Of a DNA stretch of 64,000 nucleotides, positions 25,901-33,600 are shown one piece after another. Source of the DNA: Faecalimonas sp045531155. Lineage in GTDB: Bacteria; Bacillota; Clostridia; Lachnospirales; Lachnospiraceae. How positions within the stretch are numbered: the first letter of the stretch is position 1; the number at the start of each line of letters is the position of its first letter. The position numbers and the translations under genes were made by a program. The stretch is from the NCBI GenBank assembly GCA_045531155.1, contig JAZSDK010000065.1, forward strand, positions 9,230 through 73,229. Reading direction: 5' to 3'. Under the pieces are notes generated by a model. That model was not told where the DNA came from. It was given only the letters and a program-made list of their open reading frames with translations, and did no database searches.

Positions 25901-27419
25901 CGGATTTGACATTCCGTTCGAGACCTTCCTTGGATTCAAAGGAAACAAGGAACCGGATATTGACCTTAATTTCTCTGGGGATTACCAGAGTAATGCCCAT
26001 AAATATACGGAAGTTATCTTCGGTGACGGTCAGACCTTCCGTGCGGGTACCATCGGTACCTTGGCTGATAAGACAGCCTATGGTTATGTGAAAAATTATT
26101 ATGAGGAGCGTAATCAGGGGAAACGAAAATGTGAAATTGAACGTTTGCTTCAGGGATGTGTTGGAATCCGAAGAAGTACGGGACAGCATCCGGGAGGAAT
26201 TATCGTATTACCAATCGGTCAGGATATCAATTCCTTTACGCCGGTGCAGCATCCGGCAAATGATATGACGACGGATATCGTGACCACACATTTCGATTAT
26301 CACTCCATTGACCATAACCTGTTGAAGCTTGATATTCTCGGCCATGATGATCCTACCATGATTAAGATGTTAGAGGAACTGGTAACCGAGATCACAGGCG
26401 AACCATTTGTTGCAACGGAGATTAAGCTGGATGACCCGGGAGTGATGAAGCTCTTTGCAGACACCAGTTCCCTTGGAATCACGCCGGAGGATATCGGGGG
26501 ATGTCCGGTTGGCTGTCTTGGGATTCCGGAGTTTGGAACGGATTTCGTTATTCAGATGGTGGTAGATACCAAGCCGAAAACTCTGTCAGACCTTATACGT
26601 ATTTCCGGACTGTCTCATGGAACGGACGTATGGCTGAACAACGCGCAGACCTTAATTCAAGAAGGAAAGGCGACAATTTCAACTGCAATCTGTACCCGTG
26701 ACGATATCATGACCTTCCTCATTAACAGCGGAATGGAAAGTGAAACCTCATTTAAAATCATGGAGGATGTGCGTAAAGGAAAGGTTGCCAAGAAAAAGTC
26801 GGCGAAATGGCCGGAGTGGAAAGAGGACATGCTTGCACATGGCATACCGGACTGGTATGTGTGGTCCTGTGAGCAGATTAAATATATGTTCCCGAAGGCC
26901 CATGCGGCAGCTTACGTTATGATGGCATACCGCATTGCCTACTGTAAGGTATATTATCCGCTGGCTTATTATGCGGCGTATTTTAGTATTCGTGCAAATG
27001 CATTTTCCTATGAACTCATGTGTCAGGGCAAGGAAAAATTAGAATACTATATCCGCGATTATAAGAGACGTAGCGATAGCTTATCCAACAAGGAACAAGA
27101 TACCTTGAAGGATATGCGCCTTGTGCAGGAAATGTATGCCAGAGGCTATGAGTTCCTGCCGATTGACCTTTACAAGTCGAAGGCAACCAGGTTCCAGATC
27201 ATAGACGGAAAATTGTTGCCACCATTTAGCACCATTGAAGGCATGGGAGACAAGGCTGCAGATGCTGTAGAAATGGCAGCACAGGATGGACCATATTTGT
27301 CGCTGGATGACTTTAGACAGCGTACAAAGGTAAGTAAGACGGTCATCGAATTCATGGCTGATTTGGGACTGTTTGGGGATTTGCCGACATCGAATCAGTT
27401 GTCGTTGTTTGATTTGTAA
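22953..27419 (+). CDS. polC: DNA polymerase III, PolC-type catalytic subunit
   Basis: Leading-strand replicative polymerase of Firmicutes with integral 3'-5' proofreading. 1488 residues: N-terminal domain with a lysine/glutamate-rich coiled linker (about 195-230), OB fold, PHP domain with H-C-H-T (near 364), DnaQ-like exonuclease opening with F-D-I-E-T-T-G (near 453), a CxxC/CxxC zinc site, and the palm with the catalytic P-D-I-D-L-N-F near 1000. It is slightly longer than Bacillus PolC, mainly in the charged linker. The start follows GTAAGGAGCACAA. Its stop codon is the first base pair of a Family B hairpin terminator. Confidence 0.97.
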   Translation: MSKLFFEVFPTLKVSEDMRLLFGDVEVTKVATNPDRTYLRVHFLSTHLLEKRVIYAMERAIKEQLFGQTMICVELVEFYQLSSQYTPENLLREHRESILLELKKRSIVEHNMFANAKYTFENGNVVTLEFEDTIVAEGKAESIVALLKEIFEVRCHIPVDIRVNYHKAEKSKIQEHNAIRLQQEINAIVEANEAKQEELNAEKKAEKETKKAEKEEKKAKAEAYAKRQEGYRAAKRSEDPNLVYGRDFDDDPIELKTVMGEMGEITFRGQVTSFETREIRNEKTIVMFAVTDFTDTIMVKMFVKNEQLPVILDDIKKGAFLKIKGVTTIDKFDHELTIGSVTGVKKIPSFVTKRKDTAPEKRVELHCHTKMSDMDGVSDTKSIVKQAHDWGHKAIAITDHGVVQAFPDANHYIMDDLDKEDPFKVIYGVEAYLVDDLTDIAVNAGEQTLDDTYVVFDIETTGFSSVEDRIIEIGAVKVQHGEIVDYYSTFVNPSIPIPFRITELTSITDEMVMDAPKIDVILPEFLSFVGDAVLVAHNAGFDVGFIEQNGKNLGLPSKFTYLDTVALARVLLPTLSKYKLNIVAKALGVSLENHHRAVDDAKATAEIFVKFVEMLKEQDITNLSEVNRFGAANPDAIRKMPTYHAIILAKNDVGRVNLYRLISMSHLTYYARRPRIPKSEFLKLREGLIIGSACEAGELYSAILDNKSEEAIARLVNFYDYLEIQPLGNNRFMIESDRHENIQSEEDLRDINRRIVRLGEEFHKPVVATCDVHFLEPEDEVYRRIVMAGQGFTDADNQAPLYLRTTEEMLEEFAYLGSKKAYEVVVTNTNLIADQIEKISPVRPDKCPPVIEDSDKQLRDICYNKAHSMYGEELPTIVVERLERELNSIISNGFAVMYIIAQKLVWKSVEDGYLVGSRGSVGSSFVATMAGITEVNPLSPHYYCTECHYSDFESEEVRKYAGGCGWDMPDKNCPVCGKPLVKDGFDIPFETFLGFKGNKEPDIDLNFSGDYQSNAHKYTEVIFGDGQTFRAGTIGTLADKTAYGYVKNYYEERNQGKRKCEIERLLQGCVGIRRSTGQHPGGIIVLPIGQDINSFTPVQHPANDMTTDIVTTHFDYHSIDHNLLKLDILGHDDPTMIKMLEELVTEITGEPFVATEIKLDDPGVMKLFADTSSLGITPEDIGGCPVGCLGIPEFGTDFVIQMVVDTKPKTLSDLIRISGLSHGTDVWLNNAQTLIQEGKATISTAICTRDDIMTFLINSGMESETSFKIMEDVRKGKVAKKKSAKWPEWKEDMLAHGIPDWYVWSCEQIKYMFPKAHAAAYVMMAYRIAYCKVYYPLAYYAAYFSIRANAFSYELMCQGKEKLEYYIRDYKRRSDSLSNKEQDTLKDMRLVQEMYARGYEFLPIDLYKSKATRFQIIDGKLLPPFSTIEGMGDKAADAVEMAAQDGPYLSLDDFRQRTKVSKTVIEFMADLGLFGDLPTSNQLSLFDL

Positions 27420-27480
27420 CTGTTCAGAGCCAAGCAGACACATAGTGTTTGCGAGGTTGGCTCTGAATAGTTATTTTTTT
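27417..27480. repeat. Family B repeat, copy b, acting as polC terminator
   Basis: Arms TAACTGTTCAGAGCC (27417-27431) and GGCTCTGAATAGTTA (27459-27473) pair along their whole length with one G-U, and a run of T follows. The right half CGAGGTTGGCTCTGAATAGTT matches the other Family B copies. The polC stop codon is inside the left arm. Confidence 0.85.
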
Positions 27481-27491
27481 TAATTTAGTGC

Positions 27492-27520
27492 TTTAATCCG
27501 GCAAAGTAATGTGTTATAAT
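27492..27520 (+). promoter_or_regulatory. Promoter for the iorA operon
   Basis: -10 TATAAT (27515-27520) with TTTAAT (27492-27497) as a weak -35 at 17-bp spacing. Confidence 0.55.
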
Positions 27521-27563
27521 GTTTACATTATTTTTCAAATGACATCGAAAGGAAGAAAGAATT

Positions 27564-29315
27564 ATGTCGAATAAGAGAGTAATCATGCTTGGAAACGAAG
27601 CAATTGCCCGCGGTGCATACGAAGCAGGTGTAAAAGTATCTGCAGCATACCCGGGAACACCAAGTACAGAAATTAGTGAGAATATTATTAAATATAAAGA
27701 TGATATCTATTCCGAGTGGTCGCCAAATGAGAAGGTAGCTACAGAGGTTGCAATTGGCGCAAGCATTTCCGGTGTGAGAGCTATGGCTTGTATGAAACAC
27801 GTTGGGCTTAACGTGGCATCAGACCCGCTTTACACCGTATCATACATGGGCGTAAATGGGGGCTTGGTTCTTGTTGTAGCTGATGACCCAGGTCTTTACA
27901 GCTCCCAGAATGAACAAGATACACGCATGGTTGCAAGAGCAGCACAGGTGCCTGTATTGGAGCCGGCTGACAGTATGGAAGCAAAAGAGTACATGAAGGC
28001 TGCCTTCCAAATCAGTGAAGTGTTTGACAGACCGGTTATTCTTCGTACTACAACCAGATTGGCGCACTCACAAGGGTTGGTTGAACTTTATGACCGTGAG
28101 GAAGTAGAGGATGTTCCATATGAGAAGAATATTGCAAAGAACGTAATGATGCCGGGGAATGCAAAGCTTCGCCATGTGGAGATTGAAAAGCGCAACTTAG
28201 AGCTTGCAGAGGCAGCGAATACACTTCCAATCAATACAGTGGAAATGAACGATACGAAGATTGGTGTGATTACAAGTGGTATACCTTATCAGTATGTGAA
28301 AGAGGCACTTCCAAATGCATCTGTATTAAAACTTGGTATGGTAAATCCGCTTCCTAAGAAATTAATCACAGAATTTGCATCTAAGGTTGATACATTATAC
28401 ATAGTTGAAGAGTTGGATCCAGTGATTGAAGAACAAGTGAAATCGTGGGGTATCAAAGCAATTGGAAAAGAAATCTTTACTGTGCAGGGCGAATATAGTG
28501 CAAATATGATTCGTAAGGCAATTTTGAAAGAAGAATTGGATGTAAAGGCACCAGTAGCAGCACCGGGAAGACCACCGATTTTGTGTCCGGGATGTCCACA
28601 CAGAAGTGTGTACTATGTGCTGAATAAATTAAAAATGCACGTGGCAGGTGATATCGGATGCTATACATTGGGAGCAGTTGCACCACTTAGCGTTGTGGAT
28701 TCTGTTATCTGTATGGGCGCAAGTATTTCCAGTCTTCACGGTATGGAAAAGGCAAAAGGAAAAGACTATATCAAGAATTGGGTAGCGGCTATCGGTGATT
28801 CTACCTTCTTACATACAGGCGTGAATTCCCTCATGAATATGGTTTATAACAAGTCAACCGGAACGGTTATGATTCTTGACAACTCAACCACCGGTATGAC
28901 AGGTCATCAGGACCATGCGGCAACCGGAAAAACATTGATGGGTGAACCTACGAATGCAATTGACATTCCAAACTTGTGCCGTGCAATCGGTGTAAAAAAT
29001 GTAGTTGAAGTGAATGCATTTGATATTAAGACATTAGAGAAAGTAATCAAGGAAGAAGTGGCAAAGGACGAAGTTTCTGTTATCATTACAAAAACTCCTT
29101 GCGTACTTTTGGATAAATCAAAGAAACCGGTTTATATTGCGCACGCTGATAAATGTAAAAAATGCGGTATGTGTATGAAACCAGGTTGTCCTGCAATGAC
29201 GAAAAAAGCAAATGGAACCATTTATATTGATGATACCATGTGTACAGGTTGTGGTCTTTGTGAGACACTTTGTAAATTTGATGCAATCGAACTTTTAAAG
29301 GAAGGTGATAAGTAA
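27564..29315 (+). CDS. iorA: Indolepyruvate ferredoxin oxidoreductase, alpha subunit
   Basis: TPP-dependent oxidation of aryl-2-oxoacids (indolepyruvate, phenylpyruvate, hydroxyphenylpyruvate) to aryl-acetyl-CoA with reduction of ferredoxin. 583 residues: a 2-oxoacid:acceptor pyrimidine-binding domain first, a central domain, a TPP-binding domain with G-D-S-T-F-L-H-T-G near 412, and two C-terminal [4Fe-4S] motifs, C-x2-C-x2-C-x3-C and C-x2-C-x2-C-x3-C. The stop overlaps the iorB start by one base. It heads an operon with iorB, a phenylacetate-CoA ligase and an ACT protein. Confidence 0.95.
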   Translation: MSNKRVIMLGNEAIARGAYEAGVKVSAAYPGTPSTEISENIIKYKDDIYSEWSPNEKVATEVAIGASISGVRAMACMKHVGLNVASDPLYTVSYMGVNGGLVLVVADDPGLYSSQNEQDTRMVARAAQVPVLEPADSMEAKEYMKAAFQISEVFDRPVILRTTTRLAHSQGLVELYDREEVEDVPYEKNIAKNVMMPGNAKLRHVEIEKRNLELAEAANTLPINTVEMNDTKIGVITSGIPYQYVKEALPNASVLKLGMVNPLPKKLITEFASKVDTLYIVEELDPVIEEQVKSWGIKAIGKEIFTVQGEYSANMIRKAILKEELDVKAPVAAPGRPPILCPGCPHRSVYYVLNKLKMHVAGDIGCYTLGAVAPLSVVDSVICMGASISSLHGMEKAKGKDYIKNWVAAIGDSTFLHTGVNSLMNMVYNKSTGTVMILDNSTTGMTGHQDHAATGKTLMGEPTNAIDIPNLCRAIGVKNVVEVNAFDIKTLEKVIKEEVAKDEVSVIITKTPCVLLDKSKKPVYIAHADKCKKCGMCMKPGCPAMTKKANGTIYIDDTMCTGCGLCETLCKFDAIELLKEGDK

Positions 29316-29884
29316 TGGCAACGAAGAATATTATGATTGTAGGTGTAGGCGGACAAGGAACACTGCTTACCAGCCGTATTTTGGGCGGGCTTGCCATTGC
29401 AGGCGGTTATGACGTGAAACTTTCTGAGGTGCATGGAATGGCACAGCGCGGCGGAAGCGTAGTTACCTTTGTGCGCTACGGCGAAAAGGTTGCAGAACCA
29501 ATTGTGGAAGAAGGTCAGGCAGATGTTATTATCGCGTTTGAAAAATTAGAGGCCTTAAGATATTCTCACTTTTTGAAAAAAGACGGTGCTCTTATAATCA
29601 ATGACTGGAGAATCGACCCGATGCCGGTAGTAATCGGTGCGGCAGAGTATCCGGAAAACATTATCGAGAACCTTTCCAAAGAGCATAAGGTGTATACCGT
29701 AAATGCGACAGAAGAAGCAAAGAAGCTTGGGAACTCCAGAGTGTTTAACATGATTGTGCTTGGAATTGCAGCACAGCATATGGATTTTGCAAAAGAAACT
29801 TGGTATGAAGTAATTGAAAATACAGTTCCACCAAAGACGATTGATATTAATAAGAAAGCCTTTGAAGTAGGATATTCGTTATAG
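29315..29884 (+). CDS. iorB: Indolepyruvate oxidoreductase, beta subunit
   Basis: 189-residue gamma-type domain of 2-oxoacid:ferredoxin oxidoreductases, carrying the CoA-interacting fold. The N-terminal GVGGQGTLL (about 10-18) and S-E-V-H-G-M-A-Q-R-G-G-S-V (about 38-50) are family signatures. TAATG overlap with iorA indicates coupled, stoichiometric synthesis. 18 bp before paaK. Confidence 0.95.
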   Translation: MATKNIMIVGVGGQGTLLTSRILGGLAIAGGYDVKLSEVHGMAQRGGSVVTFVRYGEKVAEPIVEEGQADVIIAFEKLEALRYSHFLKKDGALIINDWRIDPMPVVIGAAEYPENIIENLSKEHKVYTVNATEEAKKLGNSRVFNMIVLGIAAQHMDFAKETWYEVIENTVPPKTIDINKKAFEVGYSL

Positions 29885-29902
29885 ACCGGAGGAAAATGCA
29901 TC

Positions 29903-31219
29903 ATGGCATGGGTAGAAAGATATTTTGACAAAGAAAAAGAATGTATGAGCAGAGATGAGATGACAGCTCTGCAAAGTGAAAGATTAGTAAAGCAGGTGGC
30001 AAACGTTTATAACAACGTGGCGTTTTACAACAAGAAAATGAAGGAGCTTGGCATTGAACCAGGTGACATTAAAGGAATTGAAGACATCAACAAGCTTCCA
30101 TTTACAACAAAGGAAGATTTGAGAGATAACTATCCGTTTGGTCTATTGGCAGTTCCAAAATCAAAGGTTGCTCGAGTGCAAGGCTCTTCCGGAACAACCG
30201 GTAAATTGACACTTGCTTCTTATACACAGGCAGATACAGAACTGTGGGGAGAATGTGTGGCTCGTTGTATGACAATGGCAGGATTGACTGACGAGGATAT
30301 TATACATACATGCTACGGCTACGGCTTGTTTACAGGTGGTCTGGGAATTGATTTCGGTGCGAGAAAATTGGGTGCAATGGTAATTCCAATGTCTTCCGGT
30401 AACACTCAGAGACAAATGATGTGTTTACAAGATTTTGGTGCAACAGCCATTGCATGTACGCCTTCCTATGCTCTTTATCTGGCTGAATCACTTCGTGATG
30501 CTGGCTTGGTAGATAAGATCAATATTAAGGCTGGTATCCTTGGTGCAGAACCTTGGACTGTAGAAATGAGAGAGCAGATTGAAAGCATTCTAGGAATTAA
30601 ATGCTTTGATATTTATGGCCTATGTGAAATCTTAGGACCAGGTGTTGCAATGGAATGTGTTCACCACAAAGGACTTCACATCCACGAGGATTATTTCTAT
30701 CCGGAAATCTTAAATCCGGCTACCAATGAAGCATGTGCAGACGGCGAAACCGGTGAACTTGTATTTACTACACTAACCAAAGAGGCAATGCCATTGATTC
30801 GTTACAGAACAAAGGATTTGACAAGCATTGACCACAGTACCTGTGATTGTGGAAGAACACTTCCGAGAATTTCCAAATTCAAAGGTCGTACGGACGATAT
30901 GAAGGTAATCCGTGGTGTGAATGTATTCCCAACCCAGGTAGAAGCAGCACTTCTTAGTATGGGTGGAGAGGTAGCACCTCACTACATGATGATTGTAGAC
31001 CGTGAAAACAACATGGATAAGTTGACTGTTATGGTGGAAGTAGACGAACGTTACTTCTCAGATGAAATCCGTGAATTAGAAGGATTAAAGAACAAGATTG
31101 CAGGTGTTTTAAAACAGGCACTTGGTATTGCTGTTCATGTAAAATTAGTAGAGCCTAAGACCATTGCACGTAGCGAAGGTAAAGCAAAACGTGTCATTGA
31201 CAATAGAAATTTAAGTTAA
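29903..31219 (+). CDS. paaK: Phenylacetate--CoA ligase (AMP-forming)
   Basis: 438-residue member of the adenylate-forming superfamily, PaaK branch. The P-loop SSGTTGK is at about 94-100, with Y-G-L-C-E near 235 and R-Y-R-T-K-D-L near 300. In the forward sense it activates arylacetates. In operons with iorAB it may instead recover ATP by running from aryl-acetyl-CoA to free arylacetate; direction is inferred. GGAGG precedes the ATG. The next gene, an ACT-domain protein, is 13 bp away and may regulate it. Confidence 0.93.
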   Translation: MAWVERYFDKEKECMSRDEMTALQSERLVKQVANVYNNVAFYNKKMKELGIEPGDIKGIEDINKLPFTTKEDLRDNYPFGLLAVPKSKVARVQGSSGTTGKLTLASYTQADTELWGECVARCMTMAGLTDEDIIHTCYGYGLFTGGLGIDFGARKLGAMVIPMSSGNTQRQMMCLQDFGATAIACTPSYALYLAESLRDAGLVDKINIKAGILGAEPWTVEMREQIESILGIKCFDIYGLCEILGPGVAMECVHHKGLHIHEDYFYPEILNPATNEACADGETGELVFTTLTKEAMPLIRYRTKDLTSIDHSTCDCGRTLPRISKFKGRTDDMKVIRGVNVFPTQVEAALLSMGGEVAPHYMMIVDRENNMDKLTVMVEVDERYFSDEIRELEGLKNKIAGVLKQALGIAVHVKLVEPKTIARSEGKAKRVIDNRNLS

Positions 31220-31232
31220 GGGGGATTGGAAC

Positions 31233-31664
31233 ATGACAATTAAACAATTATCTGTATTTTTGGAAAATAGAGAAGGTCGTTTGGATGAAGTGTTAAAGAC
31301 ACTAGGTGCAAATGATGTAAACATTGTGGCATTGAGTTTGGCAGATACAGCGGACTATGGAATGCTTCGCATGATTGTTTCTGATCCTATGAAAGGCAAA
31401 AGCGTGCTAAAGGAAGCAGGAATTACTTCTATGCTTACAGATGTGGTTGCACTTCGTGTACCACATGCCACAGGCTCACTCAGCAAGGCCATGCATGAGT
31501 TGATGGCTGGCGGTGTTAACGTAGAGTATATGTATGCATTTGCAAATGGAGCTGATGCGTCAGCTGTTATGAAATCGGATGACCCGGAAAAAGTAGTAAC
31601 GATTCTAAGAGAAAATGGATTTAATGTGTGGGAAGCGGACGAAGCTTATCGCGCGAATTGCTAA
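31233..31664 (+). CDS. Tandem ACT-domain protein
   Basis: 143 residues made of two ACT domains (about 3-66 and 71-137), small folds that bind amino acids. ACT proteins of this type often follow paaK/ior genes in Firmicutes and archaea, suggesting allosteric or sensory control by an aromatic amino acid; that is inference. No catalytic or DNA-binding domain is attached. Start ATG follows GGGGGATTGGA. Last gene of the operon, followed by a Family A repeat and a strong terminator. Confidence 0.88.
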   Translation: MTIKQLSVFLENREGRLDEVLKTLGANDVNIVALSLADTADYGMLRMIVSDPMKGKSVLKEAGITSMLTDVVALRVPHATGSLSKAMHELMAGGVNVEYMYAFANGADASAVMKSDDPEKVVTILRENGFNVWEADEAYRANC

Positions 31665-31671
31665 TCTTTAA

Positions 31672-31804
31672 TATTTAGCCATGAAGCTCGAATACGCTAT
31701 GCTACTTCTCGCTTTGGCTAAACGCCATATGTCGAATATATGTATTGTCAACTTACATGCGAGCATGACGTTTACAATGCATATATTAGACGCATGGCTA
31801 AATA
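31672..31804. repeat. Family A palindromic element, copy 2 (133 bp)
   Basis: Perfect 12-bp inverted ends TATTTAGCCATG (31672-31683) and CATGGCTAAATA (31793-31804), extendable outward to 18 bp with one mismatch. Exactly the same length as copy 1 at 9015-9147 but in the opposite orientation. The interior stem GAATATATG-TATTGT / ACAAT-GCATATATT has a sequence unlike that of copy 1, yet is paired at the same place. Confidence 0.8.
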
Positions 31805-31816
31805 GTAAAGAAAATA

Positions 31817-31855
31817 GGGTTATTGCGATAAATTAAATTGCAATAACCCTTTTTT
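31817..31855 (+). terminator. Terminator of the ior-paaK operon
   Basis: 10-bp stem GGGTTATTGC / GCAATAACCC (31817-31826, 31840-31849) followed by six T. Confidence 0.9.
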
Positions 31856-31918
31856 AATCTCATTTCCATCCATGCTTTTTATATAAACTGCATATTAAAA
31901 GGCACATACAAATTGTGA

Positions 31919-32119
31919 TTAAAGTTTTACTACGTTGACTGCCTGTGGTCCTTTAGCGCCTTCTGTTAAATCATATTCAACAGCCTGACCTTCCTCCAAT
32001 GTTTTGTATCCTTCCATGTTCAAACCTGAATAGTGAACAAACACGTCATTACCGGCTTCATCAGAAATGAATCCATAACCTTTTTGGTTGTTGAACCACT
32101 TAACTGTACCTTTGCTCAT
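31919..32119 (-). CDS. Cold-shock domain protein
   Basis: 66-residue single-stranded nucleic acid-binding CSD protein that acts as RNA chaperone. RNP1 KGYGFI is at 13-18 and RNP2 VFVHY at 26-30. The length is typical of CspA/B/D. GGAGGAG fixes the ATG at 32119, and a start 5 codons upstream overlaps it. It has its own promoter with an unusual tandem repeat in the leader. The particular paralogue (A, B, C, D) cannot be assigned. Confidence 0.95.
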   Translation of the reverse strand: MSKGTVKWFNNQKGYGFISDEAGNDVFVHYSGLNMEGYKTLEEGQAVEYDLTEGAKGPQAVNVVKL

Positions 32120-32143
32120 GTCTTTCTCCTCCATTATTTAATT

Positions 32144-32198
32144 GTACGTTAACACGTTAACACTTTAACAGAATAGCACAGACGCAACACAGTGTCAA
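32144..32198 (-). promoter_or_regulatory. csp promoter and tandem TGTTAACG leader repeat
   Basis: Minus strand: -35 TTGACA (32193-32198), 17-bp spacer, -10 TATTCT (32170-32175). Immediately downstream, three head-to-tail 8-bp units TGTTAAAG, TGTTAACG, TGTTAACG occupy the start of the transcript. Confidence 0.75.
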
Positions 32199-33200
32199 TT
32201 ATTTTAAGGCTTTTTTGGCAAATTCTGTATTTACTAAATCTTTATAAGGCGCAAGTTTTGACAATTCGCCTGCAGAGTCAAGAATATCTTGCAATAAATC
32301 AAAACTGTCTTCTTCAAAAATCAGATCCGCTTTCCATGTATCTTGGTCGTAATAACGAGTCACAATTGTGGTAATCGTATCAATATCTGTTTCTTCAAAC
32401 TGAGGCGCAATAGCCTTCGCGATGTCTTCTGGTGTGTGTGATTGCACATAATCCATACCCTTTTGAAGTGCATTGGTAAAGCTTTGAATTACATCCGGAT
32501 TTTCTTCAATATAACTGCCCTTTGCACAAAAAGCAGTGTATGGCACATAACCACTATCTTCACCCAGGGAGGCAATTACATAGCCTTTACCTGCTTTTTC
32601 AAGAGAGGTGGCATGTGGTTCAAATTCCACAGAGAAATCTCCTTGCCCTTCTGAAAATGCAGCCGCAGTTGAACCAAAGTCAATATTCTGATTGATTTGC
32701 AAATCTTTTTCAGGGTCAATATCATTTTGTTTTAAGATATACTCAAATACCATCTGTGGCATACCGCCCTTTCTGCCACCTAGAACAGAGGTACCTTTTA
32801 AGTCCTTCCATGTGAAATTAGAAACGTCTTCACGGCCAACAAGGAAATTTCCAGCACGCTGTGTCAGCTGTGCAAAGTTCACCACATAGTCCTTTGCGCC
32901 TTCGTTATAGGTATAAATTGATGCCTCAGACCCCATAAATCCTACATCTGCTTCCCCTGAAAGGACAGCAGTCATAACCTTATCCGCCCCAAAGCCACAG
33001 ACAAGTTCAAGGTCAATTCCTTCTTCAGCAAAATATCCCTCTTCAATCGCTACATACATTGGTGCATAAAAGATGGAATGTGCAACTTCATTTAGGACAA
33101 CTTTTGTAGTGCCCGTTTCTTCTTCCTTTGGTGCACAACCAAACAAAGAAAGAATAGCGAGTGTTGTTATGAGTGCAAACGCTAAGATTCGCTTTTTCAT
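32199..33200 (-). CDS. ABC transporter substrate-binding lipoprotein (NMT1/SsuA/ThiY-like)
   Basis: 333-residue lipoprotein. Signal peptide with lipobox L-S-L-F-G-C, cysteine at 22, then a type II periplasmic-binding fold of the NMT1 family (E-G-Y-F-A-E-E-G-I-D-L-E-L near 58-70; S-G-E-A-D-V-G-F-M-G-S-E near 86-97). Such proteins bind sulfonates, nitrate, thiamine precursors or similar organic anions; the ligand here is unknown. GGAGG precedes the ATG at 33200. No permease or ATPase is adjacent, so it is an orphan receptor. A small protein lies directly upstream on the same strand. Confidence 0.88.
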   Translation of the reverse strand: MKKRILAFALITTLAILSLFGCAPKEEETGTTKVVLNEVAHSIFYAPMYVAIEEGYFAEEGIDLELVCGFGADKVMTAVLSGEADVGFMGSEASIYTYNEGAKDYVVNFAQLTQRAGNFLVGREDVSNFTWKDLKGTSVLGGRKGGMPQMVFEYILKQNDIDPEKDLQINQNIDFGSTAAAFSEGQGDFSVEFEPHATSLEKAGKGYVIASLGEDSGYVPYTAFCAKGSYIEENPDVIQSFTNALQKGMDYVQSHTPEDIAKAIAPQFEETDIDTITTIVTRYYDQDTWKADLIFEEDSFDLLQDILDSAGELSKLAPYKDLVNTEFAKKALK

Positions 33201-33254
33201 AAAACCTCCATGCAAAAACTTTTCTTAATACTATATGAAAGACTCTGAAAAATG

Positions 33255-33440
33255 TTACTCGTTCTCTGTATCGTCGCTCAATTGTTTGGGAAAAAAGTGA
33301 TAGATTGCCTGATATGCCTCTCTTTCTGCCTCCGTGGAAGCAGGCGTAGGCATAAGTCCTGTACAGTCTGTAGTCGAGGCCGAATGTGTAAGGTAATCAT
33401 AGGAATCTTCAATTTTAAGTTCTTGTTTTTCTTTTTTCAT
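33255..33440 (-). CDS. Small protein of unknown function (61 aa)
   Basis: 61 residues, charged N-terminus (MKKEKQELK), then S-A-S-T-T-D-C-T-G-L-M-P-T-P and an acidic C-terminus. No membrane segment. GAGGAGA lies 8 nt before the ATG, and the reading frame starts in a typical A+T-rich leader, so I consider it a real gene. It is 54 bp upstream of the substrate-binding lipoprotein on the same strand and may be cotranscribed. I do not recognise the family; the single cysteine in the T-D-C-T-G motif is the most distinctive feature. Confidence 0.6.
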   Translation of the reverse strand: MKKEKQELKIEDSYDYLTHSASTTDCTGLMPTPASTEAEREAYQAIYHFFPKQLSDDTENE

Positions 33441-33534
33441 ACAAATTATCTCCTCACAATAGTTTACATTTTTTCACAATTAGGGTTTGCAAAAAACAAG
33501 TTACTATTCAAATATAAGTTCAAATAAAAAAAGG

Positions 33535-33563
33535 TTTACTTTACGAATTTAATGTGCTAAAAT
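33535..33563 (+). promoter_or_regulatory. Promoter for the YerC-like gene
   Basis: -35 TTTACT (33535-33540), 17-bp spacer, -10 TAAAAT (33558-33563). Confidence 0.6.
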
Positions 33564-33600
33564 GTTAAACAAGTAAAGCCGATAAAGGAGAAGGTTTAAT

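Noticed and set aside
31666..31810. tRNA-like fold in the Family A element
   Set aside because: Contains a GCTCGAAT segment reminiscent of a T-arm, but no acceptor stem, D-arm or anticodon arm in tRNA spacing.
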